From Planktothrix serta PCC 8927 (GTDB lineage Bacteria; Cyanobacteriota; Cyanobacteriia; Cyanobacteriales; Microcoleaceae): DNA of 64,000 nucleotides. Under the pieces are notes generated by a model. That model searched no databases. It was not told the DNA's origin and was given only the letters and a program-made list of their open reading frames with translations. The DNA lies in the NCBI RefSeq assembly GCF_900010725.2, contig NZ_LR734888.1, positions 118,103 through 182,102 on the forward strand, in the 5' to 3' direction. The translations under genes were made by a program, and so were the position numbers. Below, in pieces: positions 45,018-52,912 of the stretch; positions within the stretch are counted from its first letter, which is position 1; each line of letters opens with the position of its first letter.

Positions 45018-45275
45018 ATGGCTAAACTTCAGATTGAAAACTTACCTAATGACTTCAAAAAAAATCTCTCTGAGTTATTGTCTCGTGTAGAACTTGGAGA
45101 AGAAATTATTATTTCCAATCAAGGGGTTGCGATCGCTAAGTTAATTCCGTTTCGTCCTTCATCCAATCGACGGGCAACTTTAGGGCAAGATCAAGGTAAA
45201 TTTATCATACCAGACGACTTTAATGAACCGTTACCCCAAGAAATTTTGGCAGCATTTGAAGGAAATGAACAGTGA
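45018..45275 (+). CDS. Phd/YefM-family antitoxin
   Basis: 85 residues. LQIENLPNDFKKNLSELLSR, then EIIISNQGVAIAKLIPF is the Phd DNA-binding fold, followed by a partly disordered toxin-binding tail. The cognate toxin is missing: a GTG overlapping the stop reads only VKLLLLIY before a stop. Confidence 0.82.
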   Translation: MAKLQIENLPNDFKKNLSELLSRVELGEEIIISNQGVAIAKLIPFRPSSNRRATLGQDQGKFIIPDDFNEPLPQEILAAFEGNEQ

Positions 45276-45402
45276 AATTATTGTTGCTGATCTATTGACC
45301 TCTAAAGTTAATCAACTATTTACTCATCTTGATGCTCCTTCTGTTGGGGAAATCAATGAGCACATTGATAGAATAGAAATAGATCTGATTATGAACCCTT
45401 AA
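45265..45402 (+). CDS. Possible 45-residue ORF after the Phd antitoxin
   Basis: ATG at 45265, overlapping the antitoxin stop: MNSEIIVADLLTSKVNQLF then THLDAPSVGEINEHIDRIEI. It ends 3 bp before the next antitoxin start. It may be a real small protein or an accident of a deletion that removed a vapC. I do not recognise it. Confidence 0.35.
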   Translation: MNSEIIVADLLTSKVNQLFTHLDAPSVGEINEHIDRIEIDLIMNP

Positions 45403-45405
45403 AAA

Positions 45406-45636
45406 ATGACACAAATTACCACGACTGAATTACCTCAAACCTTCCAAACTCTATTAATAGAGGTCGAACGTACCAAAACCCCCCTAACTGTTATCCATGA
45501 AGGAAAACCATTAGTAATTATATATCCCGCCAACAGCCAACCCTCACGCCCCGCTTTTGGAGTTATGAAAGGAAGTGGTGAAATATTAGGAGATTTAATC
45601 ATTTCTGTTGCCGAACCTTGGGAGGTTTTAGAGTGA
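45406..45636 (+). CDS. Phd-like antitoxin of a broken VapC module
   Basis: 76 residues: TTELPQTFQTLLIEVERTKT then PLTVIHEGKPLVIIYPA, a Phd-type antitoxin. Its stop overlaps the GTG of the following PIN frame (GTGA). Confidence 0.78.
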   Translation: MTQITTTELPQTFQTLLIEVERTKTPLTVIHEGKPLVIIYPANSQPSRPAFGVMKGSGEILGDLIISVAEPWEVLE

Positions 45637-45893
45637 AACTTCTACTCGATACCCATATTTGGCTTTGGTATTTACTGGGTGACCAACGCTTATCAATCCA
45701 ACTTCAAACACTGATTGCCGATCTTAACACTGAAATTTGGTTGAGTCCTATTAGCATTTGGGAGACACTCATTCTTGCAGAAAAAGGAAGGATTTCCTTA
45801 CGACCAGATCCGGTTACATGGATTAACTTAGCTTTAAAAACCCTGGAAACTCCTGAAGCCCAAATGAATCACAACATTGCTGTAAAAATCTAG
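45633..45893 (+). pseudogene. Truncated VapC-type PIN toxin (plus strand)
   Basis: From the GTG at 45633 it reads VKLLLDTHIWLWYLLGD and WLSPISIWETLILAEKGRIS, the standard first two thirds of this VapC family (about 125 residues). It stops after 86 residues at MNHNIAVKI, before the third and fourth acidic residues. The lost part is replaced by the 5' half of a PIN gene on the opposite strand. Confidence 0.75.
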
Positions 45894-45972
45894 CAGATCG
45901 TTCAGCGAGATCAAGGGGATCATTGGTAATGAACCTTAATAAAATATTGGCATCTACCCAATAATTACTCAT
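45823..45972 (-). pseudogene. Truncated VapC-type PIN toxin (minus strand), head-on with the previous one
   Basis: The ATG at 45972, two bases after the AbrB-type antitoxin stop, opens MSNYWVDANILLRFITNDP then LDLAERSARFLQQC, a typical PIN start, but the frame runs into the reverse complement of the plus-strand vapC and stops after 49 codons. Two toxin genes therefore end inside each other. Confidence 0.7.
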
Positions 45973-45974
45973 GA

Positions 45975-46223
45975 TTATGACTGATTAGATTTCTGAGCTA
46001 AAGATTGGGCTACAGTTTGGCGTATAGTTGTTTTACCCGGATCAGGTTGAGTAGCTGGTAAAACTCCTCGAAATTCACTCAGGCATTTTCTTTGAATTGG
46101 TTGTAACCTAATTTCATTTCCGGTAACAATTAATAGGAATTCATCTCCCTGTTTCAGTTCTAAACGCTCACGAATTTCAGGAGGTATAGTAATCTGTCCC
46201 TCTTGATTAAGTTGTGTTTTCAT
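45975..46223 (-). CDS. AbrB/MazE-type antitoxin
   Basis: 82 residues. QLNQEGQITIPPEIRERLEL and QGDEFLLIVTGNEIRLQPI form the swapped-hairpin SpoVT-AbrB DNA-binding domain; the tail is polar. It is the antitoxin for the truncated minus-strand PIN gene. Confidence 0.87.
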   Translation of the reverse strand: MKTQLNQEGQITIPPEIRERLELKQGDEFLLIVTGNEIRLQPIQRKCLSEFRGVLPATQPDPGKTTIRQTVAQSLAQKSNQS

Positions 46224-46296
46224 GATTGAACTATTTTATGAGATGGGTTGATTTGATTATATCTTAAGCGATCGCTCTCTTGACAATGATCACATT

Positions 46297-46324
46297 GTCA
46301 TGATAGAAACTGGTGATATAATAA
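46297..46324 (+). promoter_or_regulatory. Promoter of the RelE-type module (duplicated copy)
   Basis: TTGTCA, 16-bp spacer, TATAAT, in a 60-bp stretch almost the same as that at 44955-45010 upstream of an unrelated antitoxin. The preceding ACAATGATCACATTGT is a possible autoregulator site. Confidence 0.65.
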
Positions 46325-46356
46325 ACTAAGTGATTCTGAATTTATGGAGTCGAACA

Positions 46357-46569
46357 ATGAAAACCTATAGATTTGATGCCATTATAGAGTTAGTTGAAGA
46401 AATGTCTGATGATGAACAAATCACCTTAATCAATTTGATCAGCCAACGACTTAGGGAAAAACGGAGAGACGAGATCGCTCTTAATATTGTTCGCGCTGAT
46501 GAAGAGTATTTGCATGAACAAGTCTTCAGAGGAACAGTTAATGATATAATGGCGGAATTAAATCGATGA
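46357..46569 (+). CDS. Antitoxin of a RelE/YafQ-type module
   Basis: The ATG at 46357 (GGAG 8 nt upstream) gives 70 residues: AIIELVEEMSDDEQITLINL, helical, with a charged tail. It resembles short cyanobacterial antitoxins encoded before RelE-fold toxins. Its stop overlaps the toxin start (ATGA). Confidence 0.75.
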   Translation: MKTYRFDAIIELVEEMSDDEQITLINLISQRLREKRRDEIALNIVRADEEYLHEQVFRGTVNDIMAELNR

Positions 46570-46850
46570 GAATTCTGGTTTTAGCATCTTCGTTCAAACG
46601 AGCTTTTAAATCTTTAATCCGCCAAAAACCTGAAATGGAGGAAAAAATAGCTGAACGACTAGAACTATTGGTAAATAATCCATTCCATCCCTCACTTAAG
46701 ACCCACAAGCTAAAAGGTAAGCTATCTGGTGCCTGGGCTTGTACTTTAGAGTACGACTGTCGCATAGTCTTCAATTTTAAGAAGTGTTCAAATTCAGATG
46801 TTGAAGAAATCCTTCTGATTGATATTGGTAGCCATGACGAAGTTTATTAA
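46566..46850 (+). CDS. RelE/YafQ-family mRNA interferase toxin
   Basis: 94 residues. SSFKRAFKSLIRQKPEMEEK, then LKTHKLKGKLSGAWACTLEYDCRIVF and a late IGSHDEVY, as in the YafQ/HigB-like RelE fold that cuts mRNA on the ribosome. Length is complete, so with the antitoxin this is the second intact module of the island. Confidence 0.87.
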   Translation: MRILVLASSFKRAFKSLIRQKPEMEEKIAERLELLVNNPFHPSLKTHKLKGKLSGAWACTLEYDCRIVFNFKKCSNSDVEEILLIDIGSHDEVY

Positions 46851-46975
46851 ATTCGTTCTTTAAGCATTTTTATCTAACTTGATCATTATTGCCTGAGAGT
46901 TCGGAAGAGGGTTTATTAATAACATTTCTGTTAGCAGACAAAAGTTATCTCAGAAATCAGGTTTCTTTTTAATTC

Positions 46976-47098
46976 AGGCGATCGCTCTTTTTTTAAGAAT
47001 GCGATCGCTCTCCCTACAATTATTACAATAAAGTGCGATCGCTTTCCCTAAAATTATCACCCATAAAGTGCGATCGCTCTTTTTTTCAGACTGCGATG
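46976..47098. repeat. HIP1-containing interspersed repeat, cluster 2
   Basis: Four GCGATCGC sites joined by the phrases CTTTTTTTAAGAMTGCGATC and CCCTACAATTATTACAATAA. It fills most of the 312-bp gap between the RelE-type toxin and the next gene. Confidence 0.8.
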
Positions 47099-47162
47099 GT
47101 GTAGCCACCTGTCGGCATCAATCTCGGAAACGATTATCACATTGTAAAACCTCATAATTTTA

Positions 47163-47348
47163 CTATTTTTGCCCCGTCGGTTCTAATGACTTATTAGACT
47201 TCTTTGCGGGTAGTGTTACTGAGCATTTTCCACTTTCTGTTTGTCTCTTACGCCAATCTGCAAACATGGCAGCCACATCGTAGTTGAAAGCTTTAGCATG
47301 AGCTTCTCGGATTTGATAAATTTCCTCTAGGATTTCATTAGTTAACAT
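47163..47348 (-). CDS. Small antitoxin-like protein downstream of a PIN gene
   Basis: 61 residues: NEILEEIYQIREAHAKAFNY, then VAAMFADWRKRQTESGKC. This pattern (I-x-E-x-R-x-I-R-E-A-H-A-K-x-F-N-Y-D) is common in short proteins paired with PIN genes such as the one just upstream. It starts 3 bp after that gene's end. Confidence 0.65.
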   Translation of the reverse strand: MLTNEILEEIYQIREAHAKAFNYDVAAMFADWRKRQTESGKCSVTLPAKKSNKSLEPTGQK

Positions 47349-47351
47349 TTT

Positions 47352-47825
47352 TTATTCTCCCATTAACTGATAAGGTGTGCAAATTCTGGGTAGTTCATAA
47401 CCGAATTCAAAACAAACCTGAGATAGCTTTTTCTGGATTTGCACATTGGCAATATGCTTACAGTTCCATGTTAACAGGTAATCTATACCGTGAACCGTAG
47501 CAAGGGCTATATGAGCAGCATCATTAGCAGCTTTTGATGGGAGATTGCTTTTTGCTAAGAATTGTAAAGTTAGTTCTTGTGCTGTCTCCGTAGCTTCTAG
47601 TAATTGAATACTTTCTAAAATTTATAAGCGCTTTGCAGCTATTTCAGGATCGCCTAACGCCGCTTCATCTAAAACTACAAAAGAGATATACAAATCAAAA
47701 TCCCCACGGCACTTTTCCCACCAATCTTGTGTCACCTTAATGTTTGCAGCTAGAATCAAGTTTTCGGTTGATCTAGCTGTTAAATATCCAAAAATGCTAG
47801 TCTCAATGTAAACTGTTTCTTTCAC
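47352..47825 (-). pseudogene. PIN-domain toxin gene interrupted by one nonsense codon
   Basis: From the ATG at 47825 it reads MKETVYIETSIFGYLTARST then SFVVLDEAALGDPEIAAKRL, hits TAA at 47622-47624, and goes on in the same frame for 89 residues (AANDAAHIALATVHGIDYLL and WNCKHIAN) to TAA at 47352. All acidic sites of a 157-residue PIN protein are present if the stop is read as Glu. The paralogous fragment at 44845 has GAA at this codon, so a single G-to-T change is the likely cause. Confidence 0.8.
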
Positions 47826-47885
47826 TTCACTTTCTCAACCTCTAAACCTTACAGTACAATATTAATAGATATCTAGCCAGTTCAG

Positions 47886-48016
47886 AGATCGCTTTCCCTA
47901 AAATTATTACAAGAAAGTGCGATCGCTTTTTTTAAGACTGCGATCGCTTTCCCTACAATTATTACAATAAAGTGTGATCGTTTTTTTTAAGACTGCGATC
48001 ACTCTGTCTACAATGA
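47886..48016. repeat. HIP1-containing interspersed repeat, cluster 3
   Basis: Same phrases as clusters 1 and 2, but with some sites mutated (GTGATCGT, GCGATCAC). It borders the right end of the toxin-antitoxin island. Confidence 0.75.
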
Positions 48017-48059
48017 TGAGAAGAAAGTACCAGCGCAATATTTTAACCGCTCAAGGCTG

Positions 48060-48126
48060 AGAAACCGGGTTTCTTAACAACAATCTCGGTTGAGATCCGC
48101 TCATCTTTTTGAGAAACCCGGTTTCT
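48060..48126. repeat. Paired AGAAACCSGGTTTCT palindromes
   Basis: AGAAACCGGGTTTCT at 48060 and its reverse complement AGAAACCCGGTTTCT at 48112, about 37 bp apart. These are the same sequences as the palindromes in the 50-bp tandem repeat at 21467. Confidence 0.8.
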
Positions 48127-48161
48127 GGTTCACTTTTCCTATTACGCTAAACTACAAAAAC

Positions 48162-48764
48162 TTAAATTCGACACCATGTGAACTCTAAATTATTCAATGC
48201 TGTATCGTCGCCTCCTCTTCCTAGTGGTTCCTCTATTTTTGCCCGAACACCACATATAGCAGCATCAGAAAACCCTCCTTGCCATTCTCCAAAGCTACCC
48301 CATTGACCTCCTCCAGATGCTTCAAGACGTTGACCATTACTACAAGCAAAAGCTACAGAGTTTGCTGCCGTATCATCCTGGTTGCGTCGCGAAGGTTCAA
48401 CTTTAAGTGTAAAATGAGTGAAGAACTGACCTTGTGGACAATTAGCACCCTCTCTCCATGAACCCCAAAAACCGTCATGGGGAGAAATGCGAGCTACATC
48501 GTGCCCATTTCGCTCACGACAATAAAGAGCAACAGCATTAAGGGCAGTATCGTCACCAGGGCCTGATAGGACATCTACTCTGATGGTATAACCAGCAGCC
48601 CAACTATCTGGAGGACAGTAAACGGCTCTAGTCCAACTACCCCAGGGAGTAGCATTAGGAGCCTCAAGCACACCAACTTGATCATTACGGACATTTTGGG
48701 CTAAGGCTGGTAACAAAGGAAGAACTACTAGAAGACCAGTAATAATAATCGTACTTTTTTTCAT
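48162..48764 (-). CDS. Secreted VMO-I-like (beta-prism) protein, copy A
   Basis: 200 residues with a Sec signal peptide ending PALA-QNVRND (about residue 22). Three repeats of the pattern G-D-D-T-A-x-N-x-V-A-x-x-C occur (GPGDDTALNAVALYC, QDDTAANSVAFAC, GGDDTALNNLEF). Each is preceded by W-G-x-W/F, as in vitelline membrane outer layer protein I, whose three-fold beta-prism binds glycans. It is a close paralog of the protein at 50214; their upstream 100 bp and signal peptides are nearly identical, so the duplication is recent. Cellular role unknown. Confidence 0.78.
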   Translation of the reverse strand: MKKSTIIITGLLVVLPLLPALAQNVRNDQVGVLEAPNATPWGSWTRAVYCPPDSWAAGYTIRVDVLSGPGDDTALNAVALYCRERNGHDVARISPHDGFWGSWREGANCPQGQFFTHFTLKVEPSRRNQDDTAANSVAFACSNGQRLEASGGGQWGSFGEWQGGFSDAAICGVRAKIEEPLGRGGDDTALNNLEFTWCRI

Positions 48765-48975
48765 GACCAGATTCCTACAAAACTTTAAATTTATATGAGA
48801 ATATTTTTATAATATAAATTATAAACTCAAGTATTATATAGGCTAAAAAAGTTCGATTTTGACAACAGTTTTTACCGATTTTTATTTTATTATTGTGTAG
48901 TTTTATACAATAATAAAATAATGTTGAAAATCAAAAATCAGGGATTTCAACAAATTACTTATCCGTTGCCGTAAA

Positions 48976-50043
48976 TTAACGTCCAAAGCAGACTTGAAGT
49001 AAGCCTCCATTATCGCTAAGTGCATTATCAGCATCATTAATTCTCATATCAACTGCATTAAATGGGCTATTCAATGAAGTCGGAGCTTGAATCCATAAGG
49101 CACCTTGACTACTAGCCATTAGCAAAGCACCAAATGGAAATCTTTGATCAAACTTGTACTGATTATATGGTGTAAGAGCCTGAGCATCAGACCCTCCATG
49201 TCCAGAAGCATTAACTGGTTGATAACTTCGGGTATCAACGCTCCATCCTCCGCCAAGGCTTGTAATCTTAGTAAAATTTCCAGGTAAGTTAAACCTTTGC
49301 CATCCCTTTGTTGAATCTACAGAGACGCATACAGAACTATTTGAATTAGTTGCGTTAGTTGAACTAACAGAGTTATTTCTTGCTACTCTAAAACGGATAT
49401 ATGGCTGATATGTATTAGGAGTAGGAATACACCTTGTAGACGTTTCCACCCATTTATCACAACCTACTTGTCCAAACGTAGGTGCAATACACTCTCTGCT
49501 ACCCCAAAATGTGCTAATCCACTTTCTGCAACCTGTTTGCCCCATTCTGGGAACAGCACATTCCTTAATTCTTGCACATTCCTCTCTATTATAAGTAGCA
49601 CGCCCAATTTCAAATTCCATTCCAGCAATAGAAAAATTAACGCTGTTACTGCCATTAAATGAAACTTTAATAGCAGACAAAATCTTCTGAATTGTTAGCT
49701 CTCTTGTAATCTCATCAATAATTGAAGGGGCTTTTAAAACAACCTCTTGTAAAATTTTTGCCCGAGATTCGTCAGCAAAATTTGAAAAATATGCGCTTGT
49801 TACTGAGCCACTTCCTCCTAGCGCATCTGCTGTTATAGCTGATGATAATTTTAGATACTCTTCATGACTGAACTCTTTTGAATAAATTACAATCCAGCCA
49901 TTTTCGAGGCTCCGTTGGACATTAGGTTTATTTGTTCTATGGTCAGCCACAGTTGGTTCTGAAATAATCAGTACACTTGTGAAAATAACCCCCCCTAAAG
50001 TTAGGAAAATACAAATCTTATTTAAAATTATTTTAGCTAGCAT
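48976..50043 (-). CDS. Secreted multidomain protein with possible LecA-like C-terminal domain
   Basis: 355 residues with a signal-like N-terminus (ICIFLTLGGVIFTSVLII). About residues 35-150 are helical. A Cys-rich middle has two copies of the pattern C-x-x-P-x-x-G-Q-x-G-C-x-K-W (CAVPRMGQTGCRKW and CIAPTFGQVGCDKW). The C-terminal 120 residues (GWQRFNLPGNFTKITSLGGGW, FPFGALLMASSQGALWIQ, MRINDADNALSDNGGLLQV) resemble the LecA/PA-IL galactose-binding fold, where late Asp and Asn residues bind calcium and sugar. The lectin call is an inference. It sits between the two VMO-I-like genes. Confidence 0.6.
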   Translation of the reverse strand: MLAKIILNKICIFLTLGGVIFTSVLIISEPTVADHRTNKPNVQRSLENGWIVIYSKEFSHEEYLKLSSAITADALGGSGSVTSAYFSNFADESRAKILQEVVLKAPSIIDEITRELTIQKILSAIKVSFNGSNSVNFSIAGMEFEIGRATYNREECARIKECAVPRMGQTGCRKWISTFWGSRECIAPTFGQVGCDKWVETSTRCIPTPNTYQPYIRFRVARNNSVSSTNATNSNSSVCVSVDSTKGWQRFNLPGNFTKITSLGGGWSVDTRSYQPVNASGHGGSDAQALTPYNQYKFDQRFPFGALLMASSQGALWIQAPTSLNSPFNAVDMRINDADNALSDNGGLLQVCFGR

Positions 50044-50213
50044 AGTCCTACCCCCAATATTAACGATATCTTCTTATGCTGCTTTTACTGTTATAAATTT
50101 TTACTCCTGTATTACTAAGGTAACTAATTCAAACTTCCTATTAATTAGGAGGTCGGGTTTCAAGAGTATTAACCCAACCTACAATATCAGTCAATTGACT
50201 AAACTAAAAGAAC

Positions 50214-50813
50214 TTAAATTCGACACCAAGTGAACTCTAAATTATTCAAGGCTGTATCGTCCCCTGTTCCTTGTTTTCCCTCTATTTTTGCCCGGACACC
50301 ACATATAGCAGCACCAGAAAACTGTTTGCCTTGCCATTCTCCAAACTCACCCCATTGACCACCACCAGATGCTTCAATACGTTGACCATTACAAGCAAAA
50401 GCTACAGAGTTTGCAGCCGTATCATCGCCACTGCCTTGGCTAGGTTCAACTTTAAGTGTAAAATGAGTAAAGAACTGACCTTGTGGACAATTAGCACCCT
50501 CTCTCCACGAACCCCAAAAACCGTCATGGGGGGTAATGCGAGTCACATCGCGCCCATTTCTGTCACGACAATAAAGAGCAACAGCATTAAGGGAAGTATC
50601 GTCACCAGTGCCTTGGTTCGGTTCTACTCTCATGGTATAACCAGCCGCCCAACTACCTGGAGGACAGTAAACGGCTCTAGTCCAACTACCCCAGGGAGTA
50701 GCATTAGGAGCCTCAAGCATACCAACTTGATCATTACGGACATTTTGGGCTAAGGCTGGTAATAAAGGGAGAACTGCTAGAAGACCAGTAATAATAATGG
50801 TACTTTTTTTCAT
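50214..50813 (-). CDS. Secreted VMO-I-like (beta-prism) protein, copy B
   Basis: 199 residues, about 85 percent identical by eye to the protein at 48162. Here all three repeats keep the Q-G-x-G-D-D-T pattern (NQGTGDDTSLNA, SQGSGDDTAANS, KQGTGDDTALNN), so this copy looks less diverged from the ancestral repeat. The signal peptide is almost the same as in copy A. Together with the lectin-like gene it forms a minus-strand group of secreted, probably glycan-binding proteins. Confidence 0.78.
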   Translation of the reverse strand: MKKSTIIITGLLAVLPLLPALAQNVRNDQVGMLEAPNATPWGSWTRAVYCPPGSWAAGYTMRVEPNQGTGDDTSLNAVALYCRDRNGRDVTRITPHDGFWGSWREGANCPQGQFFTHFTLKVEPSQGSGDDTAANSVAFACNGQRIEASGGGQWGEFGEWQGKQFSGAAICGVRAKIEGKQGTGDDTALNNLEFTWCRI

Positions 50814-51034
50814 GACCAGATCCCTACAAAACTTTAAATTTATATGAGAATATTTTTATAATTTATATTATAAATTCAAGCATTGTCTAGGTCAAAAATG
50901 TTCAATTTTGCCAACAATTTTTACCTACTTTCATTCTAGTAAAACCTATTTTTATACAAAAATATACAAAATTGTCTAAAAAAATCAGCCCATGTACGCT
51001 ATAATATAAAAAACCTTTGCATCTCCTAGCCCTC

Positions 51035-52420
51035 ATGGATCTCAAAGAAGTGTTAAAAGTGGCTGATGATATAGTATTTGGTAAAACGGGCCAACACCTT
51101 GACGATTTAGAAGAAGCGGTATTGCGGGGAACACTGGAACATGAGACATATAAACAAATTGCTAAGGACTTTGATTGTTCTGAAAGTAACGTTAGGAATG
51201 CGGGATCAAAATTATGGCAGATTTTTTCAGAGGAACTAGGGGAAGATATTAGTAAATCGAATTTTCGAGCCGCGATGGAGAGGTTACAAAACGCTAATTT
51301 TTTCAACTTTGGGCAAACTGTTAATCATAGTTTTAATATTTGTGGAGAAAGTAGACATCCGCCAGATATACCCAACGCCTATCAGCAAAATGAGAATATT
51401 TATAACACTAAACAATCTAAAAACCAATGTTATGATTTAAGTGAAATGCCTGATTTAGGTGCTTTTTATGGTCGCACGCCTGAATTAGAAACCTTGACAA
51501 ATTGGATTTTACAACAACGCTGTCGTTTGATTGCGATTACGGGTATTAGTGGGATGGGGAAAACGGCGTTAACGGTGCAATTGGTTCAACAAATTAAAGA
51601 TGAATTTGAGTCTGTAATTTGGTGCAATTTTGACTCATCTCCAACTTTAGCAGACTTTCAAACTAACTTAATCGAATTTTTTTCGCAGTCAGAAGAACTA
51701 GATTTATCAGCACCTCATCCGAAAGCTTTACCCCTAATTAAATATTTGCAAAAGCATCGCTGTTTAATTATTTTAGATAATATTCACAATCTTTTTAGTA
51801 GCGGAGAATTAGCGGGAAAATATAAACCCGGATATGAAGACTATCGAACTTTATTTAAACAGATTAAAGAATTATCTCATCAAAGTTGTTTTCTGTTAAT
51901 CGGTTGGAAACATCCCAGAGAAGTGACTGAGGTTAAAAGCGAAAATTCTGTAATTCGGACTTTACAATTAACGGGTTTAGATATTGTTGCTGTACGCGAA
52001 ATATTTAGAGATTATGGGTTAGTTGAAATTAAGAATTTTGAGACAATTATTCAACCTTATCAAGGCAACCCCTTCTGGTTAAAAAGTATAGCAAATTTGA
52101 TCCAAGAGTTGGGAGGATGTGCAACTGAAGTATTATTGAAAGATACCCTATTGTTACCGGAAGAGGTGAAGGAGAGTTTACAGCAACAGTGCGATCGCTT
52201 ATCGGAGATAGAAAAACAAGTGCTGTCTTTATTGGTAGCCGAAAACAATCCGGTTAATTTAGTTAAATTGTTAGAAAATAGCCGAATTCTCTCATCAGAT
52301 TTACTCAACGCCATCCAATCTTTACTCCGACGCTGTTTAATCGAACAACAAGGTAATTGTTATACTATTTTACCTTTAATTAAGCAATATCTAGCTAGTT
52401 TAAATCAATTTTTAAAATAG
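51035..52420 (+). CDS. STAND-type NTPase (NB-ARC-like) with N-terminal helix-turn-helix domain
   Basis: The ATG at 51035 gives 461 residues. An N-terminal HTH-like domain (LEHETYKQIAKDFDCSESNV, about residues 30-60) is of the kind found at the start of many cyanobacterial vWA-MoxR-associated and NB-ARC proteins. The NTPase has Walker A GISGMGKTAL, Walker B RCLIILDNIHNLF and a winged-helix end (LSEIEKQVLSLLVAENNPVN). The WD40 or TPR sensor usually fused downstream is missing. STAND proteins act as ligand-triggered switches, some in phage defence; the role here is unknown. Confidence 0.8.
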   Translation: MDLKEVLKVADDIVFGKTGQHLDDLEEAVLRGTLEHETYKQIAKDFDCSESNVRNAGSKLWQIFSEELGEDISKSNFRAAMERLQNANFFNFGQTVNHSFNICGESRHPPDIPNAYQQNENIYNTKQSKNQCYDLSEMPDLGAFYGRTPELETLTNWILQQRCRLIAITGISGMGKTALTVQLVQQIKDEFESVIWCNFDSSPTLADFQTNLIEFFSQSEELDLSAPHPKALPLIKYLQKHRCLIILDNIHNLFSSGELAGKYKPGYEDYRTLFKQIKELSHQSCFLLIGWKHPREVTEVKSENSVIRTLQLTGLDIVAVREIFRDYGLVEIKNFETIIQPYQGNPFWLKSIANLIQELGGCATEVLLKDTLLLPEEVKESLQQQCDRLSEIEKQVLSLLVAENNPVNLVKLLENSRILSSDLLNAIQSLLRRCLIEQQGNCYTILPLIKQYLASLNQFLK

Positions 52421-52565
52421 CTTAAAAACGACATCCAGAAATAGATGCTCTCACACAGCAAGTTTGGTGAAATTATAGCAATTTTCACTCTTGATGGGGT
52501 ACAGTGGGGATTAAAAATTCGGTTTCTAAAACAATACCTTCCCCATTTTTTTAACTGTAGATGTT

Positions 52566-52807
52566 ACCACAAAGGCACGAAGACACAAAGGAAGATATGA
52601 AGGAGGTATAGCAACCGCGCCTGGGGGTATTTGACAAAGACTAATGCTGAAATCCAGACTGTGAAGCCTTTTCTGACCCGTTAAGCAGTTAAGCTTTTCC
52701 CTGCTATATTAAGGTTGATAGCAGTTTTTAGTCGGGTGAGGGACTTAAAAACCCATATTCTCTGAATCATCTTTCTTCCTTTCTTTGTGTCTTTGTGTCT
52801 TTGTGGT
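52566..52807. mobile_element. MITE-like element with about 30-bp inverted ends
   Basis: ACCACAAAGGCACGAAGACA-CAAAGGAAG at 52566 faces its near reverse complement ending CTTTGTGTCTTTGTGGT at 52807. It has 242 bp and no ORF. It fills most of the 490-bp gap between the STAND gene and the acyltransferase gene. Target duplications are not evident. Confidence 0.4.
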
Positions 52808-52912
52808 TGTCATCAGCGATCTTAAAAATTACCCCGATAATATTGGCGAGGGTATGGTCAAAGAAACCGGGTTTTTGGGGTGTACCTCAGTGTAAAACAG
52901 AGAATAAATCAT

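Noticed and set aside
46280..46324. TTGACA at 46282 as the -35 box
   Set aside because: It is 31 bp from TATAAT, too far; TTGTCA at 46297 has a 16-bp spacer.
50271..50753. 160-codon plus-strand frame over the second VMO-I-like gene
   Set aside because: It is the antisense shadow of a gene with signal peptide and repeats.
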